DNA of 13,041 nucleotides from an uncultured Phascolarctobacterium sp. (GTDB taxonomy: Bacteria > Bacillota > Negativicutes > Acidaminococcales > Acidaminococcaceae), in contig CAKQHU010000021.1 in assembly GCA_934234275.1 (NCBI GenBank), positions 1 through 13,041 on the forward strand, given 5' to 3'. Below are positions 5,795-11,917 of this stretch, one piece after another (position 1 is the stretch's first letter; every line of letters starts with the position of its first letter). The notes beneath the pieces were generated by a model. That model was not told the origin of the DNA. It saw only the letters and a list, made by a program, of their open reading frames with translations, and did no database searches. A program made the position numbers and the translations under genes.

Positions 5795-7959
5795 CAGAAC
5801 ACCTCGCTGCTTTCCTGCAGGCGCTCAGCCAGCAGGCTGTAACGCCTTTTCGTCTTGTCATTTTCCACAGCGGTACGCACCGCGTTTTTGCTGCCGACAA
5901 TCAGCACTCTTTCCTTGGCTCTGGTCACAGCCGTGTACAGCAAATTGCGCTGCAGCATGATGTAATGACTCTGCACCATGAGCAAAATAACATAGGGATA
6001 TTCGCTGCCCTGCGACTTATGCACGCTCATAGCGTAGGCCAGCTGCAGCTCCTCCACCTCACCCTGAGCGTAGGTAACGTAATTACCCTCCGGACGCTCC
6101 GGGAAGGACACCGTAACATTTTTTCCGTCTATTCTGCTGACGCGGCCGATATCACCATTGAAAACATCTTTTTCGTAATTATTGCGAATCTGCATCACCT
6201 TATCACCCACGCGCAGCACATTACCCGGTATGTTCACCTCAGGCTTGGTTGCAGACGGCGGATTGATATATTGCTGCAGCAGCTTGTTCAGATTCTGTAC
6301 GCCGCAGGGATTCTTATGCATCGGCGTCAACACCTGCACCCTGCGCCAGTCACCGCCGGACGTCAGCTGGGCATAGGTACGTGCTACAAATTCCGCAGCA
6401 TCCCGCTCGTTGGCAAACTCCTCCAGCGCAAACTCGCTGTCGGCACCGGCAAGAAACTCCGGCATCTGCCCACGGTTAATCTTATGCGCATTACGGACAA
6501 TCGGACTGACCTCTGCCTGACGGAAAACATTTTCCAGACGTACAACAGGCATTCTGCCCGAACGGATCATATCCTTAAGCACCGAGCCAGCTCCCACGGA
6601 CGGCAGCTGGTCCACGTCACCGACGAAAATCAGACGGCAGCCGCCGGGAATTGCCTTAAGCAGATGATAGGTCAGGCTGATATCGAGCATCGAAGCCTCG
6701 TCGATTATAATCGCTTCCGCATCCAGAGGATCGCTGTCATCCTTGCCGAAGCACAGGCCGTCACCCGTAGGCTGGTATTCCAGCAGACGGTGCACCGTTG
6801 CCGCCGGATGGCCGGCAGAATCAGCTAGCCTGCGTGCGGCGCGTCCGGTAGGCGCAGCCAGCAGAATGCGGCAGCCTGCCTGCTCCAGAACGTTCAAAAT
6901 ACCCTTAACGACAGTTGTTTTACCTGTACCGGGACCGCCAGTGAGAACGAAAACGCCATGCTCCAGCGAAGCATAAATTGCCTGCCGCTGCGCCTCTGCC
7001 AACGTAATCCCCGCATCACGCTCCCACTTGGCAATAACCTCGTCCGCATTCACGCGTGTCACCGGCTTCGCCTGGTCACGCAGCTTCAGCAGGCGGCGTG
7101 CGGTCTGCACCTCCGCCGTATAAAGATATTCCGGATATATCAGGCGAATACCGCCCATTTCTTCCATGCGCAGCAAATCCTGCTCCAGCAGGCTGCTGAA
7201 AACATCCTGCACCATGGAAGTATCTACCGCCAATGCTCTTGCCGTTTCACGCACCAAAAGCTCCTCCGGCACGCAGGTGTGTCCCACGCCTGCAGCCTGC
7301 GTCAGCGCATAAGCAATGCCTGCGCGCAAGCGTTCCTCGCAGTCATGCTCCATGCCCATAGCCATGGCAATTCTGTCCGCAGTTTTAAAACCAATGCCGG
7401 TAATATCCTCAGCCAGGCTGTAGGGATTTTCTTTAATGCGGGTAATCGCCGTAGCGCCGTAGGTTGCCTGCAGGCGGGCTGCATAACCGCTGCTCACGCC
7501 GTGCGCTTCCAAAAACACCATCAGCTCGCGCAGACCGGAAAGCTGGCTGTACGATTCACCGATAGCGGCAGCCTTTTTGGCGCTGATGCCGCGTATCTGC
7601 GCTAGACGCTCGGGATAGCTGCCCATGATTTCCAGTGTATCCGTTCCGAAGGCCTCCACAATTCTTGCCGCCGTCACCGGGCCGACTCCCTTCACCGCGC
7701 CGGAAGCCAGAAAGCGTTCAATGCCTGCTACCGAGGTAGGCTGCAACACCTGCAGTGACTTTATATCAAATTGTCTGCCGAATCTGGCATGCTCAATCCA
7801 GTTGCCTTCCATAGCCACATTTTCGCCCATGTACGGCGCATTACCATGATAAACAGCAGTAAAGCGTCCCTGCGCCTTGCTTTCCATACGCAGCACGCTG
7901 AACATGCCGTCATCGCTTTGAAACACTATATCATCAACTATCGCTTCCAGCTTTTCCAT
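5794..7959 (-). CDS. recD2: RecD2-type ATP-dependent 5'-3' DNA helicase
   Basis: RecD2 is a superfamily 1B helicase that acts without RecBC in repair and fork maintenance. Of 721 residues, the N-terminal part (about 1-80) is the OB-like domain. Helix-hairpin-helix elements follow (about 85-200, with GAVKGVGPVTAARI and ITGIGFKTADRI). Motor motifs are Walker A GGPGTGKTT (341-349), Walker B IIIDEASML (417-425), motif III GDVDQLPSVGAGS (447-459), motif IV VFRQ (478-481), motif V SVHKSQGSEYP (645-655) and motif VI LLYTAVTRAKER (673-684). All catalytic motifs are intact, and the length is at the short end of the family. The ATG at 7959 is preceded by GGCGGTGAG; a TTG at 7977 is a less likely start. 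It is the first gene of the recD2-comF-permease operon. Confidence 0.95.
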   Translation of the reverse strand: MEKLEAIVDDIVFQSDDGMFSVLRMESKAQGRFTAVYHGNAPYMGENVAMEGNWIEHARFGRQFDIKSLQVLQPTSVAGIERFLASGAVKGVGPVTAARIVEAFGTDTLEIMGSYPERLAQIRGISAKKAAAIGESYSQLSGLRELMVFLEAHGVSSGYAARLQATYGATAITRIKENPYSLAEDITGIGFKTADRIAMAMGMEHDCEERLRAGIAYALTQAAGVGHTCVPEELLVRETARALAVDTSMVQDVFSSLLEQDLLRMEEMGGIRLIYPEYLYTAEVQTARRLLKLRDQAKPVTRVNADEVIAKWERDAGITLAEAQRQAIYASLEHGVFVLTGGPGTGKTTVVKGILNVLEQAGCRILLAAPTGRAARRLADSAGHPAATVHRLLEYQPTGDGLCFGKDDSDPLDAEAIIIDEASMLDISLTYHLLKAIPGGCRLIFVGDVDQLPSVGAGSVLKDMIRSGRMPVVRLENVFRQAEVSPIVRNAHKINRGQMPEFLAGADSEFALEEFANERDAAEFVARTYAQLTSGGDWRRVQVLTPMHKNPCGVQNLNKLLQQYINPPSATKPEVNIPGNVLRVGDKVMQIRNNYEKDVFNGDIGRVSRIDGKNVTVSFPERPEGNYVTYAQGEVEELQLAYAMSVHKSQGSEYPYVILLMVQSHYIMLQRNLLYTAVTRAKERVLIVGSKNAVRTAVENDKTKRRYSLLAERLQESSEVF

Positions 7960-8002
7960 TTTCTCACCGCCACACAAAACAAATGTTTTAACTATAGCTA
8001 TT

Positions 8003-8011
8003 ATTATAACA
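8003..8011 (-). promoter_or_regulatory. Extended -10 promoter for recD2
   Basis: The minus strand reads TGTTATAAT (8011-8003), a full TGn extension plus a consensus -10. No good -35 lies 16-18 bp upstream, which is usual for extended -10 promoters. Initiation near 7996 gives a leader of about 37 nt. It is back-to-back with the speD-like promoter. Confidence 0.55.
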
Positions 8012-8041
8012 TAGTTTTCTCAATTAGGATAGCAATTTGAC

Positions 8042-8070
8042 TTTACAAGTATTATAATTTTCGCTATAAT
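8042..8070 (+). promoter_or_regulatory. Sigma-A promoter of the speD-like gene
   Basis: TTTACA (8042-8047) and TATAAT (8065-8070) are separated by 17 bp. Initiation would be near 8077, leaving a leader of about 93 nt before the ATG at 8170. Confidence 0.7.
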
Positions 8071-8098
8071 TGAATGAGATATGCACTATATATTGTTT

Positions 8099-8129
8099 CC
8101 GGCAAATCAGCGCCCTGCGCCTGAACCGG
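8099..8129 (+). promoter_or_regulatory. Leader stem-loop in the speD-like 5' UTR
   Basis: CCGG (8099-8102) pairs with CCGG (8126-8129), and TCAG plus CGC (8107-8113) pairs with GCG plus CTGA (8117-8124) around a CCT loop. The stem has one bulge and an internal loop. No T-run follows, so it is not a terminator. It does not cover the ribosome site (GAGGAG, 8156-8161). It matches no riboswitch class I recognise; a regulatory role is only possible. Confidence 0.4.
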
Positions 8130-8169
8130 CTTTGTATTATTGTAACTATAAACATGAGGAGTTTTACAC

Positions 8170-8652
8170 ATGCAACCCAAAAAATTTACAGGAAAATTAA
8201 TAGCCATAGATATGTATAACTGCGGCGTAAACGAAGTCAACGACACCGAAAAGGCAAAGACTCTGCTGCAGGAAGGCTGCGATGAATACCGTATGAACAG
8301 CCGCGAGCTGCTTGTTTGTCAGGAAGAAGGCCAGAGCGAATATTCCATCTCCGCACTCTGCAAACAAGGTCATGTAACTCTGCATGTATATCCTAAGCTC
8401 GGTTTTATTGCTGCGGATATTTTCAGCTGCTACGACGATGCCGACCCTGCGGGAATGGCACGCTATCTGCGCAGCGCTTTTGATTGCGACAAAGCCAAGA
8501 TTACCCTGCTGGACCGTGGCGATTTCGGCAGCAAATATGATATGAAGCCTAACCACCGTTCCAACATCAAATTCATCCGCCGTACCCAGAACGTTACCAA
8601 AAACGTCGGCGCTCAACTGAAAAAAATGATGCTCAAGCCCCGTGGCATCTAA
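8170..8652 (+). CDS. SpeD/AdoMetDC-family protein lacking the pyruvoyl-forming serine
   Basis: The 160-residue protein matches prokaryotic S-adenosylmethionine decarboxylase in layout. It has an opening GKLIAIDMYNC (8-18), a core KQGHVTLHVYPKLGF (65-79), AADIFSC (81-87) and an LDRG element (114-117). In class 1 enzymes the proenzyme cleaves itself between Glu and Ser of an ESHLxIH motif, and Ser becomes the pyruvoyl cofactor. Here the aligned residues are Gln66-Gly67, so no pyruvoyl group could form by that route. The equivalents of the catalytic His (H72) and Cys (C87) are kept. The C-terminal basic tail (about 128-160) is longer than in small SpeD proteins. GAGGAG precedes the ATG by 8 nt. 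No speE neighbour is present. It may bind SAM or polyamine, or have a new reaction; decarboxylase activity should not be assumed. Confidence 0.75.
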   Translation: MQPKKFTGKLIAIDMYNCGVNEVNDTEKAKTLLQEGCDEYRMNSRELLVCQEEGQSEYSISALCKQGHVTLHVYPKLGFIAADIFSCYDDADPAGMARYLRSAFDCDKAKITLLDRGDFGSKYDMKPNHRSNIKFIRRTQNVTKNVGAQLKKMMLKPRGI

Positions 8653-8676
8653 ACGGGACTATCAGATAAACTTTTC

Positions 8677-8706
8677 CAGGGGTTGTATGAACAGCCCCTG
8701 TTTTTT
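8677..8706 (+). terminator. Strong intrinsic terminator after the speD-like gene
   Basis: CAGGGGTTG (8677-8685) and CAGCCCCTG (8692-8700) form a 9-bp stem with one wobble and a 6-nt loop, followed by six T (8701-8706). It lies only 25 nt before the HAD start codon, and I see no clear promoter in between. The HAD gene may depend on read-through or on a promoter within the speD-like gene. Confidence 0.9.
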
Positions 8707-8730
8707 CTTAAACCAAAGGAGATTTTTCAC

Positions 8731-9450
8731 ATGAAGTATTTAATGTGGGATGTAGACGGCACCCTCATTCTGTCCGGCGGTGCCGGCAAGGATGCCATGA
8801 TTAAGGTTATCAAGGATTATTATTTTCTGGATGCCTTCGATTTCAACAAGTCACTGGCAGGACGCACTGACTCTGACATCATCAAAAGCGTTGTCACCCG
8901 TCTGCGCGGACGCTGCAACAGTGCGGAAGCAGCAGGCCTGCTTATCCGCTACCATATGGAGCTTCCCAAACAGCTGCCGCTGCACAAAGGCCGTGTTTTG
9001 AAAAACGTGGAGAAAACACTGCAATACTTCTGCCGGCCGGATAGCCGTTACTGCAACTGCCTGCTCACCGGCAACACCAGCACCGGCGCCCATCTCAAGC
9101 TGCAGCATTTCGGTCTGGACCAATATTTTAACCATGAACACAGCGTCTTCGGCGAAATCAGCGAAAACCGTGAAATGCTGGCTAAGGTCGCTTTCCACCG
9201 CCTGTATATGCAAAACGAGCAGGCCAAGCCCAACGAGCTTATTTTCATCGGCGATACACCTAACGACGTGCGCTGCGCCAATGCCATCGGTGCTCCATGC
9301 CTGATTATTTTGGAAGGCTCCGGCTATAAGCCTGAGGATTTTGCCGAAGTAAAGCCTTGGAAGATTATCGACTGTCTGCCGGACGATCCCAAGCAGATGG
9401 AGCTTCTGCTTGATGAAGCAGAAAGCTATGCAGGAGGCCAAAATGCGTAA
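8731..9450 (+). CDS. HAD-superfamily hydrolase, phosphoglycolate-phosphatase-like
   Basis: Cytoplasmic phosphatase of 239 residues. HAD motif I is WDVDGTL with nucleophile D7 and acid D9, motif II is LLTGNT (T113), and motif IV is FIGDTPNDV (D175, D179). A motif III lysine is probably in the 152-166 region (ENREMLAK or AKPNEL). The cap inserted after motif I (about 15-85) is helical, as in subfamily I phosphatases such as Gph and PpaX. The substrate is not evident. AAAGGAG 9 nt before the ATG fixes the start. Its last 8 nt overlap the start of the pentapeptide-repeat gene, whose ribosome site lies inside this gene, so the two are co-expressed. Confidence 0.88.
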   Translation: MKYLMWDVDGTLILSGGAGKDAMIKVIKDYYFLDAFDFNKSLAGRTDSDIIKSVVTRLRGRCNSAEAAGLLIRYHMELPKQLPLHKGRVLKNVEKTLQYFCRPDSRYCNCLLTGNTSTGAHLKLQHFGLDQYFNHEHSVFGEISENREMLAKVAFHRLYMQNEQAKPNELIFIGDTPNDVRCANAIGAPCLIILEGSGYKPEDFAEVKPWKIIDCLPDDPKQMELLLDEAESYAGGQNA

Positions 9451-10195
9451 GAATATTTTCAAGACGGTGCTTACCATTCTGGCTCTCGGCTTAAGCAGCA
9501 CAGCCCTTGCTTACAGTAACAGTGATTTAAATGCGGTACTGAACGGAGCAAGCTGCCCCGGCGGCGACCTTTCCGGTGCCGATTTATCCGGAATGGATTT
9601 ATCCGGACGCGATTTTACCAACACCGATTTTACGGAAGCACGTCTGGACTCTACCAAGCTGGACAAAGCCAAGCTGCAGGATGCCTGCTTCCAGAGCGCT
9701 CTGTTGCCCAACGCCAGTCTGCGCGGTGCCAACCTGGCATATGCCAACTTCCGCTATGCCAATGCCTCCGGCAGCGATTTTACTAACGCCAGCCTGCAGG
9801 GAGCATATCTCAACCGCTGCCAGCTGCGTGGCGCACACCTGCTGAACGCTAATCTGCAGCAGGTCAAAGCACAGGAGGCTTCTATGGACGGCATACAGGC
9901 TGATTACGCTGACTTCAGCTTCGCCAACCTGCCCTATAGCTGGTTGCGTCGTGCCAGCCTGAAAAACGCAGTTTTTCATGGCGCTAATCTTTACAGCGCT
10001 CATCTGGAGCGCAGCGACCTGACGGAAGCAGACCTGCGCAGCAGCAAGCTGGGCCACAGCAATTTGAACAACAGCAAGCTGGATAAGGCGCTGCTGGATA
10101 AGGCAGTTTTGGAATACGCTGACCTGCGCGGTGCAGAAATGAACTACACGCAATTCGGCACAGCATTTTTAGATAATGCAAAATTAGATAAATAA
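9443..10195 (+). CDS. Exported pentapeptide-repeat protein
   Basis: The 250-residue protein starts with a signal peptide: MRKN, a hydrophobic core to about residue 20, and a probable cleavage site after ALA (21-23). From about residue 41 to the end it consists almost entirely of A(D/N)LXX pentapeptides, about 41 units, such as GADLSG, GANLAY and EADLRS. Such proteins fold as a right-handed quadrilateral beta-helix. Cytoplasmic members such as Qnr and MfpA mimic DNA, but an exported one cannot act on gyrase and more likely serves in the envelope as a scaffold or binding surface. The start at 9443 is chosen from AGGAGG 5 nt upstream; it overlaps the HAD gene by 8 nt. A few units deviate (near 140-155), but the register is regained. 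The function is unknown. Confidence 0.88.
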   Translation: MRKNIFKTVLTILALGLSSTALAYSNSDLNAVLNGASCPGGDLSGADLSGMDLSGRDFTNTDFTEARLDSTKLDKAKLQDACFQSALLPNASLRGANLAYANFRYANASGSDFTNASLQGAYLNRCQLRGAHLLNANLQQVKAQEASMDGIQADYADFSFANLPYSWLRRASLKNAVFHGANLYSAHLERSDLTEADLRSSKLGHSNLNNSKLDKALLDKAVLEYADLRGAEMNYTQFGTAFLDNAKLDK

Positions 10196-10211
10196 GCGTA
10201 ATGCTTCCAGC

Positions 10212-10244
10212 AAAAAAGCTCCGGCGACTGCCGGAGCTTTTTTT
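10212..10244. terminator. Bidirectional intrinsic terminator between convergent genes
   Basis: A 9-bp perfect stem (10217-10225 with 10230-10238) with a GACT loop is flanked by six A on the left and seven T on the right. It therefore works on both strands. It serves the plus-strand pentapeptide-repeat gene (stop 10195) and the minus-strand aldehyde dehydrogenase (stop 10281). Confidence 0.93.
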
Positions 10245-10280
10245 GCGCAACTAATCAGGAATAATCCTGTTTATTAATCG

Positions 10281-11768
10281 TCAGTCCTGAGGATAAAACC
10301 CAGAAGGAGCATAACTGAGATTAATCATAATATTTTTCACTTGTGTATAGTGGTTCAAAATCATCTTGTGAGTTTCACGGCCGATACCAGAGGTTTTATA
10401 ACCGCCGAAGGGAGAATGCTCCGGAATCTGATTGTAGGTATTCACCCACATACGGCCGGTTTCCACGTTACGTGCCACACGGATAGCCTTGTTGATATTC
10501 TTAGTCCAGACAGCGCCACCGAGACCGTATTCACTGTCATTAGCCATAGCCACAACCTCATCCTCATCGTGGAATTTGATAACTACGGCAACAGGTCCGA
10601 AGATTTCCTCCTGCGCCACACGCATATCGTTGGTTACATCGGTAATCAGCGTCGGCTTCATGAAGGCACCCTTGGCCAGCTCGCCCTCGGTAAAGCGTTC
10701 ACCGCCGCAGGCAATAGTAGCGCCCTCTTGCTTAGCAATTTCAACATAGCTCAAGATTTTCTTGATTTGGGTTTCGTTGATTTGAGAACCCATCTGAGTA
10801 TCATCATTCCACGGCAGGCCCACCTTAACCTTGTTGAAGGCTTTGACTAAAGCCGGTACGAATTTATCATAAATGGTATCCTGCACGAAGATACGGCTGC
10901 CGGCGCAGCATACCTGACCTTGGTTAAAGAGAATACCTAATTGAGCGCCGTCGATGGCCTGATCAAAATCGCAGTCATCAAAATAAATGTTGGCACTCTT
11001 GCCGCCCAGCTCCAATGTTGCCGGGATAATGCGTTCTGCCGCCGCCAAACCTACATTGCGGCCAACCTCGGTACTGCCGGTGAAGGCCAGCTTGGCAAAA
11101 TTCTTATGCTCCAGCATATATTGACCGGTTTTGCTGCCCGCGCCGGTAATAACATTGAAAACACCTGCAGGCAGTACGCCGTCAATCAGACGGGCAAATT
11201 CCAGAATGGAAAGGCTTGCTTCCTTGGAAGGCTTCAGTACGGTGCAGTCGCCTGCTGCCAGCACCGGCGCTAACTTCCACGCTGCCATCAGGAACGGGAA
11301 GTTCCAGGGAATAATCTGACCGACTACGCCGATAGGCTCACGCAGGATGATGGACAGGAACTGCTCGTTAAGTACGGATGCCTGACCTTCCTCCGCTAAG
11401 ATGCAGCCGGCAAAATAACGGAAATGCTCTGCTGCCATCGGAATATCCACATTCATGGTTTCACGAATCGGCTTGCCGTTATCCATGCTTTCTACCATTG
11501 CCAAATGCTCCTTGTTAGCATCAATAATATCAGCAATTTTATTCAGCAAAGCAGCACGCTGTGCCGGAGTAGTCTTTTTCCAGGTTTTGAAGGCTTCCCA
11601 TGCTGCTGCGGATGCTGCCTCTACATCTTCGCGAGTGCCTTGGGCACAAATTGCCAGATGGCTGCCGTCTGCAGGACTTTCCGCATTATAGGTTGCGCCG
11701 TCGGATGCGTCGCGCCACTGTCCGTTAATATATAAACCATATTGTGCTTGTAATTTTACTTTTTCCAT
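10281..11768 (-). CDS. NAD(P)-dependent aldehyde dehydrogenase (ALDH class 1/2-like)
   Basis: Oxidises an aldehyde to the acid with NAD(P). The 495 residues are full length for the family. Landmarks are IIPWNFP with Asn156, VLKPS with Lys179, FTGSTEVG (229-236) at the cofactor site, LELGGKS with Glu253 as general base, GQVCCAG with nucleophile Cys287, EEIFGPV (387-393) and PFGGYKTSGIGRE (453-465). All catalytic residues are present. The substrate is not determined; acetaldehyde, short-chain, aromatic or amine-derived aldehydes are all possible. The ATG at 11768 has GAGGAGG 12 nt upstream, a long spacing. A second ATG just before that AGGAGG lacks its own good site. It is divergent from a MocR-type regulator, which suggests control by an amine- or amino-acid-related signal. 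Confidence 0.93.
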   Translation of the reverse strand: MEKVKLQAQYGLYINGQWRDASDGATYNAESPADGSHLAICAQGTREDVEAASAAAWEAFKTWKKTTPAQRAALLNKIADIIDANKEHLAMVESMDNGKPIRETMNVDIPMAAEHFRYFAGCILAEEGQASVLNEQFLSIILREPIGVVGQIIPWNFPFLMAAWKLAPVLAAGDCTVLKPSKEASLSILEFARLIDGVLPAGVFNVITGAGSKTGQYMLEHKNFAKLAFTGSTEVGRNVGLAAAERIIPATLELGGKSANIYFDDCDFDQAIDGAQLGILFNQGQVCCAGSRIFVQDTIYDKFVPALVKAFNKVKVGLPWNDDTQMGSQINETQIKKILSYVEIAKQEGATIACGGERFTEGELAKGAFMKPTLITDVTNDMRVAQEEIFGPVAVVIKFHDEDEVVAMANDSEYGLGGAVWTKNINKAIRVARNVETGRMWVNTYNQIPEHSPFGGYKTSGIGRETHKMILNHYTQVKNIMINLSYAPSGFYPQD

Positions 11769-11811
11769 AATAATGATAAACCTCCTCATTTGGCTCTTGC
11801 CCTTCACGCCA

Positions 11812-11837
11812 TTGTGATGGGACTTGTTTTTGTGATG
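11812..11837. repeat. TTGTGATG direct repeat, candidate MocR operator
   Basis: TTGTGATG occurs at 11812-11819 and 11830-11837, a spacing of 18 bp or nearly two helix turns. The second copy lies in the -35/-10 spacer of the regulator's promoter. GTGATGTCAC (11832-11841) is also a small palindrome. MocR regulators often bind direct repeats, so this is a reasonable operator for the divergent pair. The repeat is read directly; binding is inferred. Confidence 0.4.
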
Positions 11838-11852
11838 TCACTATTGTATAAT
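11824..11852 (+). promoter_or_regulatory. Promoter of the MocR-type regulator gene
   Basis: TTGTTT (11824-11829) and TATAAT (11847-11852) are 17 bp apart. Initiation near 11859 would fall on the first GGTTCTA half-site. On the opposite strand TACAAT or TATACA in the same stretch could be the -10 of the aldehyde dehydrogenase promoter, but no good -35 is seen there. Confidence 0.55.
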
Positions 11853-11857
11853 CAAAA

Positions 11858-11901
11858 TGGTTCTATTAAAAGAATCAAAAAGCAAAAATATTTTAGAACC
11901 A
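11858..11901. repeat. Inverted/direct repeats (GGTTCT / AGAAYC), second candidate operator
   Basis: TGGTTCTA (11858-11865) and TAGAACCA (11894-11901) are perfect 8-bp inverted half-sites. Between them AGAATC (11871-11876) forms a close dyad with the first and a direct repeat with the last (24 bp apart). The cluster lies between the regulator's promoter and its ribosome site, and upstream of the dehydrogenase. It could support autorepression and dehydrogenase control. Confidence 0.4.
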
Positions 11902-11917
11902 AGGAGAAATATCACTC

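Noticed and set aside
5965..6828. 287-residue open frame on the plus strand inside recD2
   Set aside because: It is antisense to the conserved helicase core, has no ribosome site or recognisable domain, and is His/Gln/Arg-rich as expected from a reverse-strand shadow.
8037..8058. TTGACT at 8037 as the -35 of the speD-like promoter, or TATAAT at 8053 as its -10
   Set aside because: The spacings are 10 and 22 bp, outside the usual range; TTTACA-17-TATAAT in the same stretch fits better.
8154..8219. Short upstream frame (ATG at 8154, 21 codons) overlapping the speD-like start, recalling eukaryotic AdoMetDC uORFs
   Set aside because: There is no ribosome site before 8154, and its ATG sits against the GAGGAG (8156-8161) that serves the real gene; nothing supports translation.
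9599..10153. 184-residue minus-strand frame rich in repeated Val/Gln/Ala units
   Set aside because: Its periodicity is simply the reverse of the pentapeptide codon repeat on the plus strand.
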